A stretch of DNA of 64,000 bases from NCBI GenBank assembly GCA_008828725.1, contig MEHQ01002400.1:292645-356644 (forward strand). Reading direction: 5' to 3'. Under the pieces are notes generated by a model that saw only the letters and a list, made by a program, of their open reading frames with translations, did not search any database and was not told the DNA's origin. The translations under genes were made by a program, and so were the position numbers. This document shows positions 1 to 13,400 of this stretch, one piece after another. The first letter of the stretch is position 1. Each line of letters begins with the position of its first letter. Origin of the DNA: Saccharina japonica. Taxonomy: Eukaryota > Sar > Phaeophyceae > Laminariales > Laminariaceae.

Positions 1-1589
1 TGCTTTTCCCCCTCTTGTTTTTTTCTTGTGATCTGTTCGTGCAGTGTTTTATTTCTCTCGACTCTGCTCTGGTGTTTTGATGAGAAGTTTTCTCGCGAGA
101 GAGGTGGGGGGGCTGAGGGGGGCATACGGTGGCCTGTCTTGTAATGGTTGCCTCGCCCGGTGTAAGTCAAGGAGCTGGATGAATTTACCTCCCCCTTCTT
201 TATTTACCACCGAGCGCCCTTTCGGCCCTTGTTTACCCATCTTGTTTTTTGTTGGTTTGTTTCCAGCTGTAGCTCAGCTGCTGCCCAAACGAAAAAAAAA
301 ATTACGCAAAAACTGCTGTAACAGCAAATTTTGGCTTCAGGTTGTGGTTTCTCACGCACCCTTGGCCTATAGTAGTAGCGCCGACTTTTTTTATCTGGTT
401 GGTTGTGATGTCGAGCTAGTTCTTAAGGGTGGTGGTGGGTGCTGTTATCGTCGTCGTCGTTTTTCAGAAGTGGCTTTACCTTTCGTTGGCATAGTTTTGT
501 TGTTGTTGTTGCTTACTGTTTTGTATGTTAGCGACCAGCGGTTAATAATTCTATCAAAGGGACGTCAAATATAACATGGTCTTTGTACGTTCGCGTCATG
601 TTCGCATTATATATAGCTCTGGTGCATTCCGGCAACACTCGACAAAACTCCTCCTGTTGAAGTTATTACCCTACATATAGTGCGAGAGACTCAGAAGATG
701 GATGAGCTACGTATTTGTTTGGCACCGTAGCCATATATCGCTACATAGCCACGTGGCTACGGTAAGGGAAGAGTTGGCCCTCAACATCCAAGAGGCGCGG
801 CGCGGTTTCACATAAAACGTCAACATTGATCGAAGCCGTGCAGGTATACCCGAACACCTCAGATAGAAAGATCACTATCTACTGTAGATCATGTAGACCC
901 TAACCTACCGTTCTGAGGAGCTGTGCAGGATCTGGTGTCCAGGTCCAACTCAGGAAGCATGTCCTACATGCAGTTTATACAACGTATGGCTCCCACCTGG
1001 CAAAATGAGGTATAGATTTTGCAGAGAAGATATCTATCTTCCCTAAAAAATCTAGTCAACAAGTGGAAATGATCTGTGCGAGCTGTGTGAGGAAGCCTGG
1101 CATAACGAGGGAGTGAGTGTTCCCAATCCCTAGGGACAAAAAGGCAAAAGAAAGGAGGAGTGTGACACGTGCTACGGTAGAGGTAGCACTTTTTGGCTGA
1201 ATCGTTTTCTGAACGATCGGGCTCCTTAACCCAAATTCGTCGGACTTTCATCATTTTTGTGACGAATAATGTTGCAGAGTATACTTCGGTCATGATATTT
1301 CGCATCCGGCAGCACTTTTATTTTCCTCCAAAATCGCTTTTTCGGTGAGGTATGTGACCCTCCTTAAGTGAGGAGCTCAGAAAAAACATGGTGCACCTCT
1401 ATCGTAGCATGCGTCGTGTTCTTGATCAGTCACGTTTTTTCTGCTGCAGCTGTCGTAAATCATGCAAAAGCATGCAGCCGGCAAGCGGAGAGGAAGAAGG
1501 CCGCGAGGAACAATCACTCCACTTCGAAAACACAGGAGAACCTATCACTCGTCCCACTTTGAAACACACCAGGAACACTATCTTCGCTG

Positions 1590-1945
1590 CATTTTGATTT
1601 AAATCATTCCCATACTATACTACTGTAGGTTTACGTCGTAGGCTTTCGTTGTGTGCAGGCGGTGCACGGTCAATTTCAACCCCCGCTGCATTTTTATTTA
1701 ATCATGCCCGTACTACATACGTCGTAGGCTTTCGTTATGTGCAGGCGGTGCATGGTCAATTCCAACCCTCGAACCCTCGCTGCATTTTGATTTAATCATC
1801 CCCGTATTACGTCGTAGGCTTTCGTTATGTGCAGGCGGTGCATGGTCAATTTCAACCCTCGCTGCATTTTGATTTAATCATCCCCGTACTACAGCACTGT
1901 AGGTTTACCTCGTAGGCTTTCGTTATGTGCAGGTGCATCCTGCAT
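1590..1945. repeat. Tandem repeat, ~90-bp unit, four copies
   Basis: The core 'gtcgtaggctttcgttatgt' plus 'gcaggcggtgcatggtcaat' recurs near 1632, 1720, 1810 and 1912, each followed by 'ctgcattttgatttaatcat'. A degenerate unit sits near 2215-2260. The equivalent in copy 2 is 40995-41340. Confidence 0.85.
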
Positions 1946-4074
1946 TTTTTTGTACAGGCTGTGCGTGGCCAATTTCATCCTTGCCCGTCGACCCAGACCA
2001 AGCCAACCCCAGACACCCCTAACCCGAACCCCGACCCTTTGGGGAGCACGAGGTCGGCAGGGGCAGCCACGCGGCTCCGCCGCGTGTTTTGATGGCGTTT
2101 TTCCAAAACAAAACATGCGGCCCAAAAGGCCAGCCTCACCCATTAAAACCGGCACCCTGCACACAACAAAATGTAGGGTGCACCTGCACATGATACGCGT
2201 CGGTTTACCTGGGCGTTCGTTATATGGGGAGGCGGTGCGTGGTCAATTTCAACCTTGTACGTCGGGCCAAACCAACCCGACCCCTTACCTAACCCCGAAT
2301 CCCTATATACGCAATATGGGGGGATCGAGATCGGCAGGGGCAGTCCGCCGCGTGTTTAGGTGACGTTCTTCCAAAATAACTCTGGGAGCCCAGTCTCGAC
2401 CAGTAAGACCCGCATCCTGCACACAGTTTTGTCCCGGCCGCTCCTGCAGTTACATATGGCCATGGCCAGTCGTTTACCGTTTACTCGTGTATACGGTATT
2501 AGTTTGTAACCGAACTTTCGAACGTGTGCCCGTCCCGCACACGTCGCGAAAAGCAAAAAAAAAAAACGGTACACCAAGGGTACACCCACCCTTGGATTCT
2601 CTGCCAGTTGAAGGTATATACGAGTATATAATGAAATCAGCTCAAGGTACAACAAAACAGGGATGAGACAAGGACGTATATACCTTTTTTGGTCGAAAGA
2701 CTACGTAACGAGAATGAAGCATTTAGTTCGCAAATACTTTGGCAACTTGTTTCGCTGTAAAACAAAAACTGGAAAAAAAAGCAAAAAAAGTCGTCGGAAA
2801 GGCACTCTCGATTAGGAAGATCGGGTGTTCACTACTGTTGAGATTCATCTGCAAAAGCGTACGAGAACGTACATAGTACGAAGCTGATTTCTAGTCTCTA
2901 CAGCCTCACTCAAGCGAAGTTTACTGTGGTGGTGGGCGAGCTGGCCTCGCCTCCTCTAGTGCAACTGGTGCTTACATACGTATAACGGTGTTCTACGAAG
3001 ATCTCACCAATAACCAACCATTGGAAGTGCAAAGATTGCACACGTCGGACCGACAATGATCTACAGCAGATATCTACAGATAGATCCTAACCTGCCGTTC
3101 TGAGATGATGATGTGCAGGACCTGTATGAATATGTAGTACAGATCCAACCCAGGAAATATTTCATAGATCACGCTGAACAAACGGCTCCCACCCGGCAAC
3201 ACGAGCTATGTTCTAGATCACACAGATCCGACCTGATGAGAGTAGAAGCACATCCACCACCGGAATTGACACCGGTTGGCGCTTTCATCTTTAGCGCCTG
3301 AACAACAAACTTTGCTCTTCCCTTCGACAAAGCGAATTTTCCAAGAATCTTCCACGCCGGCTGCGCCCATCCTTAAAGCGCCCACAACCGGAACTAATAG
3401 CAACACTCGTATATACGAAGCGCTTTCATCCTTGTATCATCGCCAACACAGGGGGAAAAAGAAGAGGAAAAAAACGCTCGAGGCGAAATTTCTGGGAAAT
3501 TTCGACGCCAACGACCGGGAAATTTCCACGCCATCTTCCTCGGTCAAAATGCACCCACTACCAGAACTACAGTAACACTCGTACGTTGCACTTTGATCGC
3601 CAACTCGTATACGAAGTATATCTTAAAGTTTCCCCTCGACGGAGCGAATTTTCCAGGAAAATTCCGCGCCAGCTGCACCCCCATGAACAAGGCATCCCAC
3701 TATTAATAACGACATTATAAACGGCGATAGCTTTCATCGCCACCCTTCCATCTCATCCGGCTCGAGGCGTTTCTCGATCCGTTTCACCTTGTCCATGTCC
3801 CCTGTTTACGGTTTCGCGATTTCGACATGAAAAAAGAACGAGATTTTGGGAGGGGGTGGGGGGGGGCGGGGGGTTAAAAATACTGGTAGTTTGTTAATTT
3901 TTAATGTCCTTCATTATGCACCACTCGAAAAAAAAAAGTACCCCTTGGGCCCAGGGTCCCTACACCGATCATCACGGGACTGCGTAACCCTACGTGGTCC
4001 GGGTTGCTACTTGACTCACACCAGGTCGACATTTCCATCGTGCACACAAATGGAAAAGATAGGCACAGAAACCT

Positions 4075-4141
4075 CCCCGGGATGCGAGGGTCTAGGGTCA
4101 TACGACTACGGCCGTGCACGACATGAGTACACCCCCCCCCC
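4075..4141 (+). mobile_element. Short retroelement family A, 3' end
   Basis: The sequence runs 'gggatgcgagggtctagggt', then 'catacgactacggccgtgca', then 'catgagtac' and a run of C. This is the 3' terminal ~65 bases of family A in the plus orientation, ending in the C-run tail. Copy 2 equivalent: 43488-43554. Confidence 0.75.
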
Positions 4142-4315
4142 ATGCCAGAGGTGCGCTATATATATATGTATCATGCTTATCAAGGACGACTTCTCGCGTT
4201 TTGGCTGGTCCTATTTTAGGAAGCAGGAGTCCGACGCGGTCCCTACCCTACCCTGTCCTCTCCTCCCTTCACCTCTCTCCCCCCCCACCCCCCCTTGTCC
4301 CCTCCGCCTCCCCAG

Positions 4316-4385
4316 GGCTGCATTTCGAAAAGGATGCGTGGTCAATGATAAGATTACCAAGGCAAACAACACATGAGTACGCCTC
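4316..4385 (+). mobile_element. LINE-type 3' end (family B), degenerate
   Basis: The sequence contains 'ggatgcgtggtcaatgataa', 'gattaccaaggcaaacaaca' and 'catgagtacg', followed by C-rich sequence. It matches the 3' end of the LINE at 17973-18570 with several substitutions. It sits just downstream of exon 9 of the SR-like gene. Copy 2 equivalent: 43729-43798. Confidence 0.7.
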
Positions 4386-4442
4386 TCCCCCTCCCCTCTG
4401 TCTAAGCCAAAACAAAACGCCTCGCAAAAAAAAGCAACGCAC

Positions 4443-7400
4443 CGTGTTTGTAGGCCATCTGCATCTCCATCCGGAGAAGCTCCTGGCTCTGCATGTTTTC
4501 GCGCTTGGTACCCTTGATTGAGGCCTTGACAAGGCTGTCGTATTTTTGGTTGGCGGCGTCCCTCGCCTTGCGCTTCTTCAAGGCCACCTCCATCTCGTCC
4601 TCTCTCATGGACAGGGAGTCGCCGGCCGCGCGCCTCTTGGCGTCCTGCGCTTTCTTGCCTGAAAACAACATAAATGAAGAAGAAAAAAAAAAACGAACAC
4701 GAATATGAACATGAACACGAAAACAAAATAAATCAAGTAGGTTAAAATCAACAACACAACGAACGACAAAAACATGGAACAAAACAAAATCCATTAAATA
4801 CCAAAAACATGAACGAACACAAATCAAAATACCTACAGCACGTGAAAAAAAATGAACCTAAAAAAAAATGAAAAACAACAATGGAAAAAAGCACACACAC
4901 ATATACACACACATTCAAGAAAACAAATTCAGTCAAGTAGGCAAACCAGCAACGAAAAAAAAAAATGAACACCATTTCACAACGGCAGGTTAGGACATAT
5001 CATAGATACAATCTACAGAATGGCCATGATCTGTCCGGTGTCTACATGCACTGCTGTTCCAACCATTAACTATTACCCCAAACACGTTGGTGCAACAACG
5101 CAAAAAAAGGGTTACTAGCCGTGCTTCGATCGATCTCTTGGGAGTCCAAAAACAGCATAAAAGCAGAATACGATAGGTACTACGGTGGGGGTTGGGTACT
5201 GATAAGCCGCATGCCGCGCATGGCCGAAGTCGTATGGCGATAAAACCCTCGCACCCCTACAGTGCCGGGACGGAGCATGTTTCGTTGTTCACCAACCAGG
5301 CTACAGGCAGTGGGCTTGCACCCAGCGCCGAAGCTAAAACGTGAGGTGTTAGGGGCGAGTCGCATGAAGGGTGAGCTGCATCCTACTAAGGACCGCTTAT
5401 GAGGCGGACTTGCATATGGACCACAGCCTCCACTGAATTGGTTTGATCTCGGGTGTGGCCACTTCCAGAAACAGCAATGAGTATACTATGTAGGGGGGGG
5501 GGGGGGGGGGGGGGGGGTACTAACTCGTTGCTTGCCTTAGTCATTTGACAATTGACCAGCGCATCCCTTTCGAGACGGAGGAGGGGGGCATTTTAGGTCG
5601 ATCATTTTCAGCCGCCCACTCGGCCGAGTGACCACAGGCAGGATTTCAGGGAAATGAGCTCGTACGATACGTAATGCAAGAACATCACCATCATCATCAT
5701 AATCATCATCTCGGTGTGACTATATACCTTGTTTCTTCGCAGCTTTAACCCTTGCAGTCTTGCACCGTAGATACATAAAACACATGTCTGACTCTAATTC
5801 CAAGTGATTTGTCCCCAAAAACGGGCGTGCGGTCCCCACTTCAAGGGGTTAAGCTTGCTCAGTTTTTTTTTTTGTTTTTCATTCGCGATACGTGTACCGC
5901 CATGGGCCTCTGCTTATTACTTCTGCGCCAACAAAAATACCGACTCGTCCCACGGTTAGGGATTTCACTTGATTATAATATAGGCTCCATATTTCCTGAC
6001 CCGTTGAGCTTCTCCAGCGAGTAACTACAACCCGGCTAGAATTTTCATTTTTTTTTCGTATATTTGTTTTAGGATTACTGGTGTATGTAGGTCCTACACT
6101 ATAATCAAGTGTTTGGCCGGGTCGCGCGAACAACCTTCTTCGAAGTCATGGTTCGGGTGACATATTGAGCTCGCTCCTCATGTGAGGGAGCTCAGAAAAT
6201 AGTAAGCCGCCACCCCTACTCGTACAAGGTGGCATTGCTCCTCATTGATTCCCACTTGAAACGATATACTGCATGTTCTTCGAAGTCGTGAGGAGCTCAG
6301 CGAATAAGCCGCCGCCCCTGTAAGGTGGCATCGCTCTGAAACAACTACGTCGAATTTTTTAGTAAGGTACAGTACGTGTAAAAACGGGAGTAGCACTCCC
6401 CAGTAAAAAAACGCAAAATACTCACGGTGGAACTCCGCCATCTCCCATTTTTCTAGATCGATGTACTTCTCGTGAGGCAGGGTGTTTGTGTTGTAGTCCT
6501 CCATGTAGTCGCGGAAGTGCTGCTTCGTCTGCACAGAGCGAAACAAAAAACAAGAAACAAAAAAACGACCCAAGAATTAACAAAACAAAATACTAATAGT
6601 AATAACAAAAAACGCGACGAAACAACATCGTTCGGAATCAACGAAAAGCATGTTTTTTTTTTTAACGCGACGATACAACAACGTTCGGAAACAACGTAAA
6701 GCAGAACTTATTTAATTTATTTCTAGACAAAAAACAACTACGAATATGTTTCCCAATTTTTACTATAATAGCAGCATTTGGTCCCTATTTACTATGGTCC
6801 CGCGTAATATTAATAGTGTGTTTTACATGCTATTCGTTGTATAACCAACTACTGCTGTAGGCCATCGGGTACCACTTTCATTTTTTCTCGAAGTCAGTGT
6901 TTGACTTACTAATAGTATTAATGACTTACTAATAGTACTAATGACATACTAGTATTTCATAGTCTTAATAACTTACTAATAGTGCTTACTGATAGTACTA
7001 ACGACTTACTATTAGTACGAATTACTTGCTAATAGAACGAATGACTTACTAATAGTAATGATGACTTGTTATTAGTACGTATATAGCCGGTCGCCCCGGT
7101 GGTCTAACTGGTAGCCACGAAGCCTTTTGGGCAGGATGTCGAGGGTTCGATTCTCCCCATGGAGTTTTTTATTCTCAAATGACACCGACTGTCGAGAGCG
7201 CATATTATAGCGTGGGTAAGCAAAATTCGACGAGAGTTGACGAGGGAAGAAAGTGCTGAAATCTTCTCGCGATAAAAGGCAAGGCAAGAACCGTAGTGGG
7301 GGAGGAGGGAGAGGAGCCTACTTTGTGACCCCGGATCTGAGTTACGACTAGGGAGGGAGAAAGACGGAAGTGCGAAGATAATAAATGGGATGGACAAAAA

Positions 7401-10400
7401 AAAAAAAAAAAAGAGCTTCTGGACTGAGAAGCCCCAGAAAAAAAGCTGGTGCAGCACCCCTAAAATAGCATGGGTGGTTAGATGTGGGTGGGTGGGTGGC
7501 CGTATTACGTTACACACCACACACCATACTTGTTTAGTCTGCTGGTGTTGAAGCGCACCATTGTTAGTACCAGGTAAAGTAGTCACACCTCATACAGAAA
7601 ATTATCTACAGTCTACACTAGATCATTGATTGTGACGGTACGCAATTATACTACCACGAATGAAAAAATCCCAGGCAGTATCAGCAAAGAGGAGGCGAGG
7701 GGACAGAAAGCCTGCACACAAAATGCCACCCTCGCGCATACAAAAACCGAAACCACCGTACCTCCCACTTCGGCATGCCGCCAGTGTCGAAAATCTTCTT
7801 CTGCTCCATCATCCACACCTGGCACCACAAAGGGGCAAACAAAGAAAAAAGATGAAAGAAAAAAAAAAACGAACAAACAATACAATCACAGAAAAAACAA
7901 ACAAACAAAAAGAAAGTACCTGGTAACAAGAAACAAGCAACCAGCAAACATACATATGAATATCGTATGTCGTATATATAACAAACAACCAAGCAATCAA
8001 AGACACAAACAAAATAAATATATACCGTCAACTGGCGGGGGGGAAAAAACGTGTACCGTTTTATGGTTTTAAGGCGTTTTTCGAGTATGCATACTTATAT
8101 ATATATAAGACGACACGTTTGGCGTTTCCGCCGCACGAGAGAGGACCCCCAGCAAAAACTGAGATAAGAAGATGGTATAAGCTGTGGCTATACAGGAACT
8201 CGCGCAGCAGGATATTTGTAAACTCGCGCAACAGGATAAGCAAGTAAAAACACGTCTGTCTTTTGATTGGCCGAGGAAAAGAGTCACCGATCCTGATTTC
8301 TTTCTTTTCGGAACTTGTGTTTTTTTCGGATTATTTTGTGTTGGACGACGGACAGGAATCTATTGATATTACGGGGGGAACATAGATATCAATATTAGAG
8401 GGGGGGGGCATAGTAATCAGGACCAAATATTCCTCGTAAAAAAAACTGGAATATATAGGTTTTAAGGTAGGTGACGGGTCCTGATTACAATGGTCACCCG
8501 TACAAAATTATAGAAAACGAGTTTCGCTCCCCATCCCCTCCCTATATATACCCCCCCCCCCCCCCGTCGGTTTTTTTTTTTTTTCCCCCCCCCCCCCTCC
8601 CTGCGTCTCGAAAGGGATACGGGGTCAATGGTCAAATGACTAAGGCAAGCAACGAACGAGTACCCCCCCCCCCCGCCCGAAAGGGATAGTGGTCAATGGT
8701 CAAATGACTAAGGCAAGCAACGAACGAGTACCCCCCCCCCCCGCCCGAAAGGGATAGTGGTCAATGGTCAAATGACTAAGGCAAGCAACGAACGAGTACC
8801 CCCCCCCCCCGCCCCCACCCCCCCCCTATAAAAGCCCCCCCCCCCACCTCGCACTCCCTCTGCTTGCTGAAGTAGTCGGCCTCTCGGAGCACGCCGTTCT
8901 TGCCGTAAGCGTCTTGGTCCACCGCGCCCATCATCTTAACGTTCCCGCTGCCACCGCCGGTGACAGCTTTCTTGTCCTTCCCGTCCTTCTTCCTTTTCCC
9001 GCCGCTCTTTTTGCTCTTCTTGCTCTTCTTGCTCTTCTTCTTGTCGTCGCTCGATCGGTCTCTGCGTCTGCTCTTTTTGCTGCTGCTCCGTTTCTGCAAG
9101 AGCAAAAAACGAAAAACACAAAAGTTAGAGGACAAAGGACAAAACGGCATGAAGTAATACCTGGTACGTACATACATTTTGTTTTTCTTGGGGGGAGAGG
9201 GGGGGGGGGGGGGAATCATGCATGGCCGTAATCGTATATATGACCGTAGACCCTCGCATCCCTGCAATGCCGGGACGGAGCGCGTCGGGTCTTCACCGAC
9301 CAGGCATACATTGCTAGCACTAAACGCGAAGCGAAACGTGAGGTGTTGGGCGAATCGCATGAAGGGTGAGTTGCATCACGCGAAGAACCGCCTGTGAGGC
9401 GGACTTGCAACGGATGACAGCTTCGAATGATTTTTTTTTTTTCTTGGTGCGGCCACTTCCACAGACAGCAATGGGTGAACTACTATTCATTTATCTGCCT
9501 CGTGGGTGCCTTGCCATACACCTGGTATATACTACCGGTACGTGATACGATCATTCCCCTTGTGCAGAGTTAAGGTTCTCCACCCCGCACAAATGATCTA
9601 ACTCGACCGCCAACCGTGGTGACCGCCAAAAAAAGAAGAAAAAAAAAAGAGGTACCCTGGTTGTCTAGCTCACGCAGTGAGCGGCGTGTTTGATAGCGTC
9701 GTCGCTAACCGACGCCAACCCAACCTATATATATATACAATTTATATAGGGGGGGGGGTACTCATGTTGTGCATAGGTGTATCCGTATGACCGTAGACCC
9801 TCGCATCCCTACAAATGCCAAGACGGATCACGTTGGGTTTTCACCAACCAGGCCGGCATTGCTCGGGGGGGGGTACTTACAAGCTTAAGCTTCTTGTGAG
9901 CTCGAACTAAATAGAAAACAATATACTGGACCTACTGCACCACCTGGTATATTTCATTGATTATTTTCTCCTCACTCTCTTGCGGTGCTTGCGTTCCCTG
10001 TCCCCTTCTCCATCCTTGGAGTCAACGCTGCTGCTCCGGCGCTTCTTCTTCTTCTTGTCGTCGCTTTTCCTTTCCCCGCCTCGGCTGCTGCGACCGCGGC
10101 TGCTGCTGCCGCCCCCGCCACCACCGTGCTTACTCGCGCGAGCCTGCACATACATCGTGCAAAAACAAAACAAAAAAGTTACGATAGGACGATAGGGATG
10201 CGCTTATTTTTTTCTGGGGCTCCTCACTTGAGTAGCTCTATACTATTACGTAGTAAGTCATTAACACTATTAGTAAGTCATTAACACTATTAGTAAGTCA
10301 TTAACACTATTAGTAAGTCATTACTACTATTAGCAAGTCAATAGCACTGTTAGTAAGTCACCAGCACTATAGTAAGTCGTTAGTACTAATAGTAAGCCAT

Positions 10401-13400
10401 TACTCGCAGTACTATTAGGAAGTCATCAGCAATCTGTACTATTAATATTAGTAATTCATTAATACTATTAGTAAGTCATCAGTACTATTAGTAAGTCATT
10501 ATTAATAGTACTATATATAAGTAAGTCATTGAGAAACATGAAAGTGCAACCCGACGGGCCTAGGTTCCGACGATAAGGCATGCCTTATTGGGTGTATAGT
10601 TCTTCGGTTAAGGAGTATACTAATAGCTAGTCAGAAATGTTTGGACGAAAAATGCTACAAGGCGTGCCCTATCGTATAAGGCAATAAGGCATGTGCCTTA
10701 TAAGGCATGCGTTATCGTATGAGGCATGTGCCTTATAAGGTATGCCCTTTCGTACAAGGCAATAAGGTATGTGCCATATGAGGCATGCCTTATCGTAGAA
10801 GGCATGTTACTTATGAGGATGCCCTATCGTGCAAGGCATGTCCTATCGTATAAGGCATGTGCCTTCGTATAAGGCATGCCCTATCGTATAAGGCATGTCC
10901 TATCGTATAAGGCATGCCCTATCCTATAAGGCATGTGCCTTACAAGGCATACCCTATCGTGGAAGGCATGTGCCTTATAAGGCATGCCCTACCCTATCGT
11001 ACCACGCGGCTTCGGTGTGGGGGGGGGAAGGGGCTGTCGATTCAGGAAAGGTTGGGGTGATAAAAAGCTGGTGGTTGTTCCGGAGGGAACAGGCGAGGTG
11101 GGGGGAGAGGGAAGGGGGCACAGGAGGTCGTTTAAACCTTCATAGTCATCCCCGTGCGCGGGCGGACGCACCTTCTTCTTCTTGGACCGGCTTCGATCTC
11201 CCTCGCTCTCGTCGCTGCTGCTCCCACCATCGTCACCATCATCATCCTCGGAATCACTGCCACTGCTGCTGCTGTCGTCGCTGCTGCTTTCACCATCACT
11301 GTCGCTGCTGCCGCCGCTCTCGCTCTGCTTGCCACCACCACCGCCGCCGCCGTGGCTGCTACGGCCCGTCCCCCGTCGCCCATCGCCACCGTTTGCGTCG
11401 GCTTTAGCCCCGTTGCGTCGATCGACACCGGCCCGATCTCCGCCCCCGCTGCAACCGAAACAAAAAACACGCAGACAAACAGCAGCAGGGGGTGTATACC
11501 AGGTAAGACTTTAAAGCTCAGCTTCGGCAAGAAGAAAAAAAAATGGCAGTCCACTCCTTATTGCATACTCATTCTGAGAAAATCACAGGCACAAAACCCG
11601 CCGAAAAAAACGGGAAAAAAAACGGGGAAAAAAAACGGGGAAAAAAAACGATTTCGACATTTTTTTGTGGTAAAACGACCAAAACTAACAGCACCTGCTT
11701 CCATTCCCATCCTCGTGATCCCCGCGGCTCCGCCTGCGGCCGCGCTCTTCCTCGTGAGAACCACGGCGCTGATGTTGGCTGTCGTGCTGACCACTAGTGT
11801 GGTGCTCAGCGCTACTGTGGTGACGAGTGCTGTGCTCCGGGCCACGGTGCTGAGCGTGCTGGCTGCTGTCGCGATGGTGCTCGCTGTGGTGGTGGTGGCG
11901 GCCGTGGTGGCGGTCCTCGCTAGGTTGGCGACGGTGGTAGTCATGCCTGTCACGCTCATCCTTGTCGTGGTGGTGGTGGTGGCGTTGGTGGTCGTGGTGG
12001 TCGTGCCTTTCGCCTTGGCCCTTATCGTCGTGGCGGTGGTTGCGGCCGTGATCGTGGCCGTGCTTGTCGCCTCCGGAGGGCGCCTCCGTAACCTTGCCCT
12101 TGCCGTTGGACTCCTCTTCTTCGTCGTCCGAACCGACCGTCTGCCACATGCGGGACCTCTTCAGGATAGCGTCCCTGGGGGTAAGCAAAAAAAAATGGGA
12201 CACGGGCCAAAACGGGACATACCGGGGTGATAACTCTGCTGTTGCCACTGCAGAGCTTCTCCCACACTAAATCCAACTAGTTTGTCCCAAAAAACGAGGG
12301 TGTGGTTCTTCGGGGGGTTAAAACAACGGGGCAAGGGTGCATAACAGGACAAGAGTTAAACGGGACACCAGATATCTGGTGGTACAAATATGTGGGACGT
12401 GGGTAACAAAATGGAATATTGGGGGAAAACATGTACCAGGTATGGGACACGGGTCGAAACGGGACATGGGGTAAAATGAACAACGGAACAACGGTTAAAC
12501 GGGACACCGGTAAAAAACGGGACACTGGATTGATGATGGTAAAAAATACATGGGGATGCGGGATGAAAAACGGGACATCGGTATTAATGTATGGGACACG
12601 GGTCAAAACGGGACGTAGGTGTAAACAATTGGACAAACGTGAATAACGGGACAAGGGTTAAACGGGACACGGGTAAAAAGCGGGACACTGAATCTCTGGT
12701 GGTAATGGATAAAATGTTTTTTTTTTTAATAAGTCAAAGCGTTTTCATACTGCTGTAACCGAATCGAACCTAACCTGTTCTCGGCCTTGAGTTGATCCTC
12801 GTTCTTCCTTCCGGGCGTGGGCTTGTCGCCGTCCCCGCCGGACCCAGACCCGCTGCCGCCGTCGCTGTCCGATCCTGACGATCCATCGTCGCTGGTTTTC
12901 ACCGATTTTTTACCGAAAAAGTCGACGCCGAGAGGGGGCACACACAATTCATCAATTTATGGTTCGCGAGAGGCGATTGGGACCCGCGCAAGGGAGGTTG
13001 TTCAAACGGTTGCGTGTACAATCGGGGTACCGCCGAACGGAGGGATTTCCAAGTATTTGGGAAGGATAAATAATGTATCTCTCGGGGCCTAAGGTCCGGC
13101 TTTGGTACAAGAGCAAGTGCATCTCCTCCCCGCTATCTCGCCAAAGAACAGGTTAGATATGATGACCATCATCGCATATGCCGGCTCTGGACATCAACAT
13201 GCCTTGCACTACCCACTCGGTCAAGCAACCAAGCATCGCCGTAGTCACTGCGAGTACAGCAGTAGCAGTGGTCCCTCTATAGTGCCGGTTGAGTAGTGCC
13301 GGTTGCCCGCTATCATACAGTGCCTGTGAAATCGCTTGGCACAGATGGGATTCACCAGTGTACCAGTGTGCGGAGTAGTGCCGGTTGTCGCTTATAGTGC

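Larger units (their letters stand above)
1..4442. other. Region downstream of SR-like gene, copy 1; no gene recognised
   Basis: The terminal exon of the minus-strand SR-like gene should lie here or further left, because exon 9 ends in a donor site with one base left over, but I could not recognise it. The longest open frame (44-574, plus) is broken by indels in copy 2, so it is probably not coding. Contents seen: a hairpin around ACCGTAGCCA/TGGCTACGGT near 725-765, a ~90-bp tandem repeat at 1590-1945, single units of the 'aacctgccgttctgagat' satellite near 900 and 3090, and retroelement tails at 4075 and 4316. Confidence 0.6.

Noticed and set aside
44..574. 176-codon plus-strand frame
   Set aside because: In copy 2 the same sequence is frameshifted after 92 codons, and the product has no recognisable feature.
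8776..9360. 194-codon minus-strand frame as a single protein
   Set aside because: Only 8848-9093 is a supported exon; the rest is retroelement family A, G/C runs and splice-site sequence.
11154..12230. 358-codon plus-strand frame rich in Val/Ala
   Set aside because: It lies antisense to the His-rich and SR exons of the minus-strand gene, whose splice sites and phases fit; GTG/GCG runs are the complement of CAC/CGC codons.
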